DNA from: Actinomyces sp. ICM47
GTDB lineage: Bacteria > Actinomycetota > Actinomycetes > Actinomycetales > Actinomycetaceae
Length of the DNA: 30,941 nucleotides
Assembly (NCBI RefSeq): GCF_000278725.1
Contig: NZ_ALCA01000077.1
Location: forward strand, 1 to 30,941
Reading direction: 5' to 3'
Both the position numbers and the translations under genes were made by a program. This document shows, in pieces, positions 19,926-28,075 of the stretch. How positions within the stretch are numbered: position 1 is the stretch's first letter; each line of letters starts with the position of its first letter. The notes under the pieces were generated by a model that saw only the letters and a program-made list of their open reading frames with translations, was not told the origin of the DNA and did no database searches.

Positions 19926-20963
19926 TTGAACACGTCTCACGCTCTTCGCCTCGTTGCCCTCGGCGCGTGCGCCTCGCTTGCCTTGGCGGCGTGCGCCCCC
20001 GGTGGGGCGGCCACTCAGTCGGGTTCCAAGGACGCCTCGAACGTCACGATCGGCCTGACCTACATTCCCAATATTCAGTTCTCGCCCGTGTACGTGGCCG
20101 ACGCGCAGGGCATGTATAACGAGGCGGGTATCGACGCGACGATCCGCCACCACGGTTCGCACGAGGGCTTCTTCACGGCGCTCCTGGCCGGCGAGGAGGA
20201 CGTGGTGATTGCCTCTGGTGACGAGGCTGTCGCGGCCGCCGCACAGGGCCTGGACATCGTCTCGATCGGTCAGTACTACGCCTCCTACCCGGGGACGGTC
20301 ATCGTCCCGGCGAGCTCTGCGATCACGACGCTGGCTGACCTGAAGGGGAAGACGGTCGGTATCCCCGGCGAGCACGGTGCGAATTACTACGCGACGCGCT
20401 CGGCCATGCAGGAGGCTGGCCTGGCCGAGTCGGACGTGACGATTTCGCCGATCGGCTACACGCAGCAGGCTGCTATCGCATCGGGTCAGGTTGACGCGGT
20501 CGTCGGCTTCACCAACAACGATGCCGTTCAGATGCGCCTGGCTGGTCTGGAGATTCGCGAGATTCCGCTCGATCCTTCCCACACTCCGCTCGTGAGTGCC
20601 TCGATCATCACGACGCACAAGTGGGCGCAGGCACACCCCGAACAGGCGCGCGCCGTCGTGAAGGCGACCACTGACGCGATGAACGCGATTGCGGCCGACC
20701 CGCAGATCGCTATCGACGCCACGAAGCCCTGGGATGACTCGCTGGCGAGCGAGGACTCCCTGGCGAGCGCGAACGCGGTGCTCGCGGCGACTGTGCCCCT
20801 GTGGCTGGGCACGTCCGGTCACGCGACCGGCATGCAGGAACTGACCACGTGGGCACAGATGGTGACCTTCCTGGACTCGCTCGGTGAGCTGGAGGGCCCC
20901 GTGGATCCCGCATCGGTGGCGACGAATGACTACGTGAGTCCCGCCGAGGAACCGCAGTCCTGA
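19926..20963 (+). CDS. ribY: ABC transporter substrate-binding lipoprotein, probable RibY (NMT1/THI5-like)
   Basis: The 345-residue protein has a lipoprotein signal peptide with lipobox LAAC (Cys23) and an NMT1/THI5-like type II binding-protein fold: GLTYIPNIQFSPVYVADAQG, then LLAGEEDVVIASGDEAVAAA and TLADLKGKTVGIPGEHGANY. Relatives bind HMP-type thiamine precursors or riboflavin; the upstream FMN riboswitch favours riboflavin. The TTG at 19926 has AAGGAG (19914-19919) at ideal distance; GTG at 19911, overlapping the ribX stop, is in frame but would place the ribosome site inside the gene. The lipoprotein would be anchored on the outer face of the membrane beside RibX. Confidence 0.85.
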   Translation: MNTSHALRLVALGACASLALAACAPGGAATQSGSKDASNVTIGLTYIPNIQFSPVYVADAQGMYNEAGIDATIRHHGSHEGFFTALLAGEEDVVIASGDEAVAAAAQGLDIVSIGQYYASYPGTVIVPASSAITTLADLKGKTVGIPGEHGANYYATRSAMQEAGLAESDVTISPIGYTQQAAIASGQVDAVVGFTNNDAVQMRLAGLEIREIPLDPSHTPLVSASIITTHKWAQAHPEQARAVVKATTDAMNAIAADPQIAIDATKPWDDSLASEDSLASANAVLAATVPLWLGTSGHATGMQELTTWAQMVTFLDSLGELEGPVDPASVATNDYVSPAEEPQS

Positions 20964-20985
20964 CTCCTGGCGGTGAGCCGTCCCG

Positions 20986-21054
20986 AAGGACGCGCACGTT
21001 TGGACGTAGGGTAGGCGGGTGAGTACCGCCCCTACCGCGAACGTGCGCGTCCTT
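20986..21054. repeat. Perfect 15-bp inverted repeat flanking the pafB promoter and start
   Basis: AAGGACGCGCACGTT (20986-21000) and AACGTGCGCGTCCTT (21040-21054) are exact reverse complements. Between them an inner pair GGTAGG (21010-21015) and CCTACC (21031-21036) continues the possible stem. The enclosed segment holds the -10 TAGGGT and the GTG start at 21019; the right arm encodes residues 8-12 of PafB. A 15-bp perfect match is not expected by chance at this distance. Confidence 0.85.
21007..21018 (+). promoter_or_regulatory. Leaderless promoter of pafB
   Basis: TAGGGT (21007-21012) is followed by 6 bases and the GTG start at 21019, with no separate Shine-Dalgarno. It lies in the loop of the 15-bp inverted repeat. 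No clear -35 is visible. Confidence 0.5.
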
Positions 21055-21948
21055 GAGCTTTTTGTCGAGCTCCTCGGTGCCCAACCGGGACGCACGAAGG
21101 CCCAGCTGCGCGCACTTCCCGGCTATCGAGGACTCGCCGATGATGCCTTCGAGACTCAGTTTCAGCGTGATAAGGATGCGCTGCGCGACGCCGGCGTGCT
21201 GCTGAGGATCGGGCGGGGGGAGCACTACAGCATCGACCGGGATTCTCTTGCCCCCGACATCGAGGTGGGGGCCGCGGACCGCGCGCTACTCTCGCTTGCG
21301 GCGCGCGCGTGGGACCGCGGGGACGTTCTGGCCGCTTCCGTTGACGCCAAGGCGGCAGCATCCTCGGAGGAGGAGGTGTCCGCACCCGTGATCCGGCTCG
21401 GCTTGACGGGGCTAGAAGCCGCGACTGCTTTCGCGCGCGGGATCCGCGAGCGCCGCGTCGTCAGCTTTGAATATCCGGGGTCGGGGGGTTTGACGCAACG
21501 TGCGGTGGAGCCGTGGGCGCTGACCGTGCAGGGGAAGGCGCTGTACCTGTGGGGGTGGGACTTGGATCGGTGCGCGCAGCGCACGTTCCGTGTTTCGAGG
21601 GTGCGCTCGAGTGTGGAGTTCCTGGGGGAGAGCGGCGATGCGTCGGTCGCGCCCTCAGGTCCGGCCCCGCGTGTCTCGTCGCTGGTGTCTCCGCTCGTGT
21701 GGGTGCGCTCGGGCAGCGCGGCGCGTTCGCTGCTCCTCGGGTACGAGGCCGTGGCTGAGGCTGTCGATGAGCGTTCTCCACGGGAGGGCTGGGAGTCCAT
21801 GGCGTTGGAGGATGGCGAGCTGGGCACGTGGATTGCCCGCCTGCTGCCGGTGGCTGCCGACGTTGTCGTGGTGGGACCCGAGGTGCTTCGAGAGGCGATG
21901 TTGGAGCGTTTGCGCGCGGCGGCCGCTTGGGGAGGTGGCGATGCCTGA
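21019..21948 (+). CDS. pafB: WYL-domain transcriptional regulator PafB
   Basis: The 309-residue protein has an N-terminal winged helix-turn-helix (about 8-75, VRVLELFVELLGAQPGRTKA through LRDAGVLLRIG) and a WYL domain (about 135-200, RRVVSFEYPGSGGLTQRAVE with KALYLWGWD at the WYL position), then a WCX-type C-terminal part. PafB and PafC act together as an activator of the RecA/LexA-independent DNA-damage response in mycobacteria. The paf name comes from the pafA locus, but no pafA or proteasome gene is seen here. The GTG start fits a leaderless promoter. It overlaps pafC by 8 bases. Confidence 0.88.
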   Translation: MSTAPTANVRVLELFVELLGAQPGRTKAQLRALPGYRGLADDAFETQFQRDKDALRDAGVLLRIGRGEHYSIDRDSLAPDIEVGAADRALLSLAARAWDRGDVLAASVDAKAAASSEEEVSAPVIRLGLTGLEAATAFARGIRERRVVSFEYPGSGGLTQRAVEPWALTVQGKALYLWGWDLDRCAQRTFRVSRVRSSVEFLGESGDASVAPSGPAPRVSSLVSPLVWVRSGSAARSLLLGYEAVAEAVDERSPREGWESMALEDGELGTWIARLLPVAADVVVVGPEVLREAMLERLRAAAAWGGGDA

Positions 21949-22876
21949 GAACGTGTCCCTTGCTTTCGTGCGTCTGTCCTCAATGGTTGCGTGGATTGCC
22001 GAGCATCCCGGCGTGCACGTGGATGATATCGGCGCGCATTTTGGCCGCACGCGCCGCCAGGTACGCCGCGACATTGAGTACTTGGCATCGGTCGGTGATT
22101 CTCTGCCCGGTGAGTCTTTCGAGGTGGACTGGGGGCTTTTCGAGGAGGAGCAGCGCGTGTCACTGCGCTCAACGTTGGGCGCGAGTACGCCCTTGCGTCT
22201 GTCCGAGGTTGAGGCTCAGGCTCTCCTGATTGGACTCTCGGCGATCGCGCCTCTTCTGGCGCCGGACGTGGCCGCGCACTTGCCTCACGCTGCTCTCGTC
22301 GTCTCCGCGCTGGGTGGGCTGGGGGAGGCGGGCGGCTCGGGCACGATTGACGCGTCGCCCGCGTCGGCCTCGTCAAGGATCGTGGAGGCGCTGCGTGATG
22401 CCCTGGAGCGGCGTGAGCGCGTGTCCTTCGACTATGTGTCGACCCGCGGCCAGGTCTCGCATCGCGTCGTCGACCCGTGGTCGTTGGAGGCCTCGGCAAC
22501 GGGCTGGCTGCTGCGCGGCTGGTGTGATACGGCCCGCGCTCCGCGCACCTTCGCGGTGGCCTCAATCTCGGATGTGAGGGTGAATGGCCCGCGCCTGCAG
22601 GCACCGCGCCGGGTGCGCGATGACGCACCCGCGTGGAGGCTCGACGTGGATCGCCCGGCCCGTTGGATCGCTGACGAGTACGGTGGCACCATTGTCGCTG
22701 AGCTGAGCGAGGGCGGAGCGCGCATCGACGTACCCGTATGGAACGACGAGTGGGGCTTGAGCCTCCTCACTGACATCGCAGCCCACGTGCGCGCGGTTTC
22801 TCCCGACCGTCGGGCCGAGGCCGGGGCACGTGCCCGCTCCATCATCGACGTGTGGACCCAGGAGGACCAATCGTGA
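21941..22876 (+). CDS. pafC: WYL-domain transcriptional regulator PafC
   Basis: The 311-residue paralogue of the preceding protein has the N-terminal helix-turn-helix VDDIGAHFGRTRRQVRRDIE and a WYL domain with RRERVSFDYVSTRGQ and GWLLRGWCD. It is expected to form a complex with PafB; in some actinobacteria the two are fused. The ATG at 21941 has GGAGG five bases upstream and starts within the end of pafB. The stop overlaps the helY start (GTGA). Which DNA sites it binds cannot be seen. Confidence 0.88.
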   Translation: MPENVSLAFVRLSSMVAWIAEHPGVHVDDIGAHFGRTRRQVRRDIEYLASVGDSLPGESFEVDWGLFEEEQRVSLRSTLGASTPLRLSEVEAQALLIGLSAIAPLLAPDVAAHLPHAALVVSALGGLGEAGGSGTIDASPASASSRIVEALRDALERRERVSFDYVSTRGQVSHRVVDPWSLEASATGWLLRGWCDTARAPRTFAVASISDVRVNGPRLQAPRRVRDDAPAWRLDVDRPARWIADEYGGTIVAELSEGGARIDVPVWNDEWGLSLLTDIAAHVRAVSPDRRAEAGARARSIIDVWTQEDQS

Positions 22877-25638
22877 GCCCGAAACGACGCCGACACCGTG
22901 CCACCGACAAACGGGTCGAACGCACCGAGGAACGCACGAGCGTCGGCGAGGGCAGTGCGGCCCAGCGCTACGCTGCCTTCCAGGAGCACGCCCGCGCGGC
23001 CTCGTCCCTGCGCGGACGCTGGGTGGCGGGACTGAGCTTTACTCCCGATCCCTTCCAGCTTGACGCGCTCGACGCCATCGAGGCGGGCAACTCCGTCCTG
23101 GTGGCGGCACCCACGGGCGCGGGCAAGACTATCGTCGGCCAGTTCGGTGCCTACGTGGCCCTGCAGCGCGGCATGCGCGCCTTCTACACGACGCCCATCA
23201 AGGCTCTGTCCAACCAGAAGTACCTTGAGTTGTGCGACCTCTACGGGGCGGACAACGTCGGCCTGGCGACCGGCGACACGTCGATTAACTCCAAAGCGCC
23301 GGTCGTCGTCATGACGACCGAGGTATGCCGCAACATGATCTACGCTGGGGCATCCCTGGATGACCTGGGCGTCGTTGTCCTCGACGAGGTGCACTACCTG
23401 GCCGACAAGATGCGCGGACCTGTGTGGGAAGAGGTGATCATTCACCTGCCCGCGCACGTGTCGATCATCGCCTTGTCGGCGACCGTGTCGAACGCGGAGG
23501 AGTTCGGGGCGTGGATCCGCGAGGTGCGCTCGTCCTGCGAGATCATTGTCTCGGAGCAACGCCCGGTGCCCCTCTACCAGCACATGATCGTCGGGGAGGA
23601 CATCTTCGACCTGTACGCGCCAACCGGCAAGCGCAAGCTCAACCCCGAGCTGGTGGCCGCTACGAACGACTCGGGGATGCGCGGCGGGCGTGGATCTCGC
23701 TCGTGGAATCGACCCGTGCGCGTGCGCCGGGAGTCGCGGCCTTCCACACTCATCTCGCTGGATCGCGCCCACCTGCTGCCCGCGATCACCTTCATTTTCT
23801 CGCGCGCGGGTTGCGAGGATGCCGTGCGCCAAGTGCTGCTCACGCGTATCACGTTGACGACGCGCTCGGAGGCGGCCGAGATCGAACGCTACGTCGACGA
23901 GGTCATCGCCCTGATAGCTCCCGAGGATGCCGTCGTGCTCGGTGTTGACGCTTGGAAGCGTGGCCTTATGCGCGGCATCGCCGCCCACCACGCCGGCATG
24001 TTGCCTCTCATGAAGGAGGCCGTCGAGCACCTGTTCTCCCAGGGGCTGGTCAAGATGGTCTACGCGACCGAGACACTGGCCCTGGGCATTAACATGCCTG
24101 CGCGCACCGTCGTCATCGAATCGCTGACGAAGTGGAACGGATCGGCGCACGTGTCGCTCTCCGCTGGCGAGTTTACGCAGCTGTCAGGACGCGCGGGACG
24201 CCGAGGCATCGACACCGAGGGGCACGCAGTCGTCTCCCACCGCGGGGGAGTGGCACCCGAGGAGGTCGCGGCGCTCGCGTCCAAACGTACCTATCCGCTG
24301 ATCTCTGCATTCACACCGACCTACAACATGGTCGTCAACCTGCTGGCCCGCTCAACGCGCACGCAGACCCGAAAGGTCTTGGAGTCCTCGTTCGCACAGT
24401 TCCAGGCCGACTCGGCCGTTGTGCAGCTGGCCACGCGTCTGACCGAACTCGAGGCACGGCAGCACGCGATCGCCGATGACCTGACCTGTTCCGCGGGCGA
24501 TGTCGGCGAGTACCTCACGCTGCGTGATCGCATCAGCCAGGCTGAAAAGTCGGGTGCGCGCGCCCGTAAGCGCGAGACGCGCGACGAGTCTCGTCGGGTG
24601 CTTGCGGGCGTACGCCCGGGAGATGTGCTCGCCCTGATCCGCGGGCGTAAGACGCGCCTGTGCGTCGTCGGCGCGAAGGCGACGTCCGCCTCGGGCCGCG
24701 TCGAGGTCTCCGTCATCGCCGAGGATGCCACCTGGCGGGCGCTGGCTCCGGAGGATGTGCGCGGCGGTATCGCCGTCGTCGGACACATGTCGATCCCTGG
24801 CGGTTCGGCCCTGCGCCGCACGAAGGAACGTACCCGCATCGCTGGAGAGTTGCGCTCGGGTGCGGCCAAGGGATGCTACCCACTGCCCGCCCAGGCCTCG
24901 GGCGAAGCGGACACGATCGGAGAGCTGCGCGCGGCCATGCGCGCCCACCCCGCGCACCGCTGCCCTCACCGCGAGGAGCATGCGCGTGCGGGTGCCCAGT
25001 GGGCGCGCCTGGGACGTGAGATCGATCTTCTGCGCCGCTCCATCGACTCTCAGACGGGTTCGGTGGCGGCCCACTTTGACCGTGTCTGCGCGGTCCTTGA
25101 GCGCCTCGGTTTTCTGGACGGCGACCGGGTGACGGCGTCGGGGGAGAGGCTGCGCCGCATTTTCGGTGAGCGTGACCTGGTGATCGCGATGTCACTCAAC
25201 GAGGGCGCGTGGAACGACCTGGACGAGGCCGAGCTTGCCTCGATGGTCTCCGCCCTGGTGTATGACTCTCGCAGTGACGACGACGCCAACGAGCTGGCCC
25301 CCACCGGTGTCGGCATCCGTCTGCGCACGGCGTGGGAAGAATCCTTGGGAACGCTCGCGCGCGTGCACCGCGTAGAGAAGCAGTGCGGGTGCGACCCGAC
25401 GCCATCCTTGGATGCGGGACTCATGTCTGCGACACTCGCGTGGGCGCACGGCTCGACGCTGGCCACCGCCATCGACGGGACTGATATTCAGGCTGGTGAC
25501 TTCGTGCGCTGGATGCGCCAGGTCATGGATTGCCTGGGACAGATCGCTTCCTCCGTGCCCACGAGCGATCTCGCACGTCGGGCCGAGGCCGCCAAGGATC
25601 GCATCGGTCGCGGTATCGTGGCCTGGTCCACCATTTGA
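22873..25638 (+). CDS. helY: Ski2-like DExH-box RNA/DNA helicase (HelY family)
   Basis: The 921-residue superfamily 2 helicase has Walker A APTGAGKT at residues 79-86, motif II DEVH at 171-174, motif III LSATVSN, and motif VI QLSGRAGRRGID at 436-447. The C-terminal third ends in a DSHCT-type domain as in Mtr4/Ski2 proteins (segment LGFLDGDRVTASGERLRRIF onward). Its mycobacterial counterpart HelY follows pafB-pafC-tatA-tatC; here it follows pafC directly. The GTG at 22873 overlaps the pafC stop and has AGGAGG (22860-22865). A role in RNA metabolism is likely from homology, but the bacterial substrate is poorly defined. Confidence 0.92.
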   Translation: MSPKRRRHRATDKRVERTEERTSVGEGSAAQRYAAFQEHARAASSLRGRWVAGLSFTPDPFQLDALDAIEAGNSVLVAAPTGAGKTIVGQFGAYVALQRGMRAFYTTPIKALSNQKYLELCDLYGADNVGLATGDTSINSKAPVVVMTTEVCRNMIYAGASLDDLGVVVLDEVHYLADKMRGPVWEEVIIHLPAHVSIIALSATVSNAEEFGAWIREVRSSCEIIVSEQRPVPLYQHMIVGEDIFDLYAPTGKRKLNPELVAATNDSGMRGGRGSRSWNRPVRVRRESRPSTLISLDRAHLLPAITFIFSRAGCEDAVRQVLLTRITLTTRSEAAEIERYVDEVIALIAPEDAVVLGVDAWKRGLMRGIAAHHAGMLPLMKEAVEHLFSQGLVKMVYATETLALGINMPARTVVIESLTKWNGSAHVSLSAGEFTQLSGRAGRRGIDTEGHAVVSHRGGVAPEEVAALASKRTYPLISAFTPTYNMVVNLLARSTRTQTRKVLESSFAQFQADSAVVQLATRLTELEARQHAIADDLTCSAGDVGEYLTLRDRISQAEKSGARARKRETRDESRRVLAGVRPGDVLALIRGRKTRLCVVGAKATSASGRVEVSVIAEDATWRALAPEDVRGGIAVVGHMSIPGGSALRRTKERTRIAGELRSGAAKGCYPLPAQASGEADTIGELRAAMRAHPAHRCPHREEHARAGAQWARLGREIDLLRRSIDSQTGSVAAHFDRVCAVLERLGFLDGDRVTASGERLRRIFGERDLVIAMSLNEGAWNDLDEAELASMVSALVYDSRSDDDANELAPTGVGIRLRTAWEESLGTLARVHRVEKQCGCDPTPSLDAGLMSATLAWAHGSTLATAIDGTDIQAGDFVRWMRQVMDCLGQIASSVPTSDLARRAEAAKDRIGRGIVAWSTI

Positions 25639-25656
25639 CACTCCGGGGAGGTAGGC

Positions 25657-27270
25657 ATGGTGCATCGGGAGATTTTGCACCGAGTGTCGTTCGCACACGT
25701 GTGCGGGGATGCGTTGATCGGAGCCTCCGCTGGCCTGGCCCTGTACTCCGCTTTCCCGCCGATCGGGTGGTGGTGGATGACGATCCCAGCGCTGGCCCTG
25801 TTCATCTCCCGCATCGACGAGGCCCGGGCTCCTCGCGCGCTCACCGTGACGGTCGCGTTCGGGATGAGCATGTGGCTGCCTCTTATCGACTGGGTTCCCA
25901 TGGCCGTGGGCATGAAGCCGGCGTGGTTTGTCCTTGCCTTCGCTCAAACGCTCTTCCTGTGCGGCTGGGTCCTGTTTACGCGGTGGACGCAGCTGTGGTC
26001 ATGGGCGCGCGGCCCACTCACGCAAGCGCTCCTCTATGCGATCACGTGGGCAGGCGTGGATGCCGCTCGTTCGCGCTGGCCGTGGTCGGGCTTCCCCTGG
26101 GGGTCCGTGGCTCTGCCGCAGGTGGATGGACCACTGGGACATCTGGCACCCTATGGCGGGACGACCGTCGTGACAGCCGCCGTCATCTTCCTCGCGGTTC
26201 TGACCCGACGCATGTTCGCTTACCGTGATGCAGCCGTGCGGCGTGAACATTGGTTTTCTCGCCCGTTCCTGGCCGTCTTCGTGCTCGCTGGCGTTATTGC
26301 ACCCCTGGCGATCCCGCTGTCAAACAAAGCCGAGGAGGGCTACCTGCGCGTCGGCGTCGTTCAGGGCGACATTACTCTGCCGGGGCCGCGGGCCTACAGC
26401 CACCCGGGCGAGGTGACGAGCAATAACATGCGGGCTTCGCTCAGCCTGGCAGCCGATCCTGCGGTCATCGACAAACCGATCGACGTGGCCCTATGGGGCG
26501 AAGGATCGGTGGATCGTGATCCCGTTGCCTTCGCCGATATCGGATCCATCGTTGACAAGGCGGCAGTAGCCCTGGATGCGCCGATCCTTATCGGTTACAC
26601 GAACCTCAACGACCGTGACCGCGTAAAGAATTGGCTTGCGATCTGGCGTCCGGGCGTGGGAATCGACGAGAAAGCACGCTACTCCAAGCACGTGCCCGTA
26701 CCCTTCGGTGAGTTCATTCCCTTCCGCGAGTTCATCGCGTCTTTCGCCACCGAAGCCGCCCAGTCCGCCACGGACATGGAGGCCGGGGATGAAACCCCGC
26801 TCATGAGGGTGCCTGCTCGCGACGGGCGCCGGGTTCCCGTGGCCGTCGGTATCTGCTTCGAGGGCGCCTATCCCTCGGTCATCGGCGAGGGCGTAGCCCG
26901 CGGTGGACAGATGATTGTCACCCCGTCAAACAACTATCACTTCCGTTCCTCCGGCGAGTCTGCACAGCAGGGCCAGCTGCTGCGCATGCGGGCGATGGAG
27001 TACTCACGCAGCGCCGTCCAGTCATCAACGACCGGTCATTCCTATGTGATCCGCCCCGATGGAAGTGTGCTCGCTTCTACGGACACGGAGTCTGTGGCAA
27101 CGCTGGTTGCCGATGTGCCGCTGCGTTCCTCCCTAACTGTGACCGCCCGGGCGGGGGAGAGGATCCCCTTCGCGTTCATGGGACTCAGCCTGCTGATCGC
27201 CGCCTCGGGATGGGTGAGCGCAATCCGGTGGGGCATTGCCGAACGTGCAGCACGTGCGACCACTCGTTAA
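25657..27270 (+). CDS. lnt: Apolipoprotein N-acyltransferase
   Basis: The 537-residue protein has an N-terminal block of hydrophobic segments (about residues 15-215) and a C-terminal nitrilase-like domain on the outer face of the membrane. The catalytic triad is visible as Glu282 (WGEGS), Lys344 (YSKHVPVPFGEFIPF) and Cys400 (GICFEGAYPS). It adds the third acyl chain to the N-terminal cysteine of lipoproteins; RibY in this window is a possible substrate. The ATG at 25657 follows GGGGAGG. In mycobacteria Lnt and Ppm domains are fused or adjacent; here they are separate genes in that same order. Confidence 0.94.
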   Translation: MVHREILHRVSFAHVCGDALIGASAGLALYSAFPPIGWWWMTIPALALFISRIDEARAPRALTVTVAFGMSMWLPLIDWVPMAVGMKPAWFVLAFAQTLFLCGWVLFTRWTQLWSWARGPLTQALLYAITWAGVDAARSRWPWSGFPWGSVALPQVDGPLGHLAPYGGTTVVTAAVIFLAVLTRRMFAYRDAAVRREHWFSRPFLAVFVLAGVIAPLAIPLSNKAEEGYLRVGVVQGDITLPGPRAYSHPGEVTSNNMRASLSLAADPAVIDKPIDVALWGEGSVDRDPVAFADIGSIVDKAAVALDAPILIGYTNLNDRDRVKNWLAIWRPGVGIDEKARYSKHVPVPFGEFIPFREFIASFATEAAQSATDMEAGDETPLMRVPARDGRRVPVAVGICFEGAYPSVIGEGVARGGQMIVTPSNNYHFRSSGESAQQGQLLRMRAMEYSRSAVQSSTTGHSYVIRPDGSVLASTDTESVATLVADVPLRSSLTVTARAGERIPFAFMGLSLLIAASGWVSAIRWGIAERAARATTR

Positions 27271-27276
27271 AACGGG

Positions 27277-27289
27277 CAGAATGTGGCTC
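27277..27289 (+). promoter_or_regulatory. Possible leaderless promoter of ppm
   Basis: CAGAAT (27277-27282) stands 7 bases before the ATG at 27290, and there is no Shine-Dalgarno sequence. The hexamer is only a partial match to TANNNT. Confidence 0.35.
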
Positions 27290-28075
27290 ATGACTACAAA
27301 GCAGCGTCTTTCTCCATCTCCCCAAGGCGACAACACCCTCATCGTGATCCCCACCTACAACGAGGTGTCGACGCTGCCGACGATCCTGGAGGAGATCTGG
27401 ATCCACGTCCCGGCCGCGCACGTCCTTATCGTCGATGACTCCTCGCCGGACGGTACGGGGGAGTGGGTCGACGAGCGCCGCGCGGGGGAGGAACGACTGT
27501 TCGTCCTGCACCGGCCCGCTAAGTCAGGATTGGCCACCGCCTACGTCGATGGCATGGGCTGGGGCATCGAGCATGGATATCCGTTTATCCTCCAGATGGA
27601 CGCAGACGGCTCGCACCGCCCGGTGGATCTGCCCAAACTGCTGTCCCGTATGGGTGGGCCGGATCGTCCGGACCTCGTCATCGGCTCGCGCTGGGTGCGT
27701 GGCGGCCAGGTGAATGGCTGGTCGGCCGAGCGCGTCGCTCTGTCGAAGGCGGGTAATTATTATGTCCGTTTTTGTCTGGGGACACCCGTACGCGATGCGA
27801 CAGCAGGGCTGCGGGTGCACCGTTCGTCCTTCCTGTCGACGCATGGCATCCTGGGGCGCGTGAAGACGACCGGCTTCGGCTTCCAGGTGGAGATGACGGA
27901 GCTCGAGCGCTCGCTGGGGGCGACGATTGTCGAGGTGCCGATCACCTTTGATGAGCGCATGGCGGGCGAATCGAAGCTCGACTCGTCGATTTTCGTCGAG
28001 GAGCTGGCGATGGTCACAAAAGGCGGCCTGAGCCGTCTGGCTCAGGCCGCGCGTTCGCTGTTTCGCAGGGATTAG
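27290..28075 (+). CDS. ppm: Polyprenol-phosphate mannosyltransferase (Ppm1 catalytic domain type)
   Basis: The 261-residue GT2 glycosyltransferase transfers mannose from GDP-mannose to polyprenyl phosphate, giving the lipid donor for lipoglycans and protein O-mannosylation. Motifs are VIPTYNEVSTLP (residues 19-30), VDDSSPDGTG (48-57), the metal-binding QMDADGSHRP (102-111) and GSRWVRGG. There is no membrane anchor, so it probably works at the membrane surface near Lnt, as the paired domains do in mycobacteria. I chose ATG 27290; ATG 27281 would add three residues. The stop overlaps the convergent rbpA stop. Confidence 0.9.
   Translation: MTTKQRLSPSPQGDNTLIVIPTYNEVSTLPTILEEIWIHVPAAHVLIVDDSSPDGTGEWVDERRAGEERLFVLHRPAKSGLATAYVDGMGWGIEHGYPFILQMDADGSHRPVDLPKLLSRMGGPDRPDLVIGSRWVRGGQVNGWSAERVALSKAGNYYVRFCLGTPVRDATAGLRVHRSSFLSTHGILGRVKTTGFGFQVEMTELERSLGATIVEVPITFDERMAGESKLDSSIFVEELAMVTKGGLSRLAQAARSLFRRD
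28023..28050 (-). terminator. rbpA terminator inside the ppm coding sequence
   Basis: GCGGCCTGAGCC (28023-28034) and GGCTCAGGCCGC (28039-28050) form a perfect 12-bp stem with a 4-base loop. Read leftward, 22 bases after the rbpA stop, the stem is followed by CTTTTGTG, a short U-tract. Read rightward there is no U-run. It therefore looks like an intrinsic terminator for rbpA that also encodes part of the Ppm C-terminus. Confidence 0.75.
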
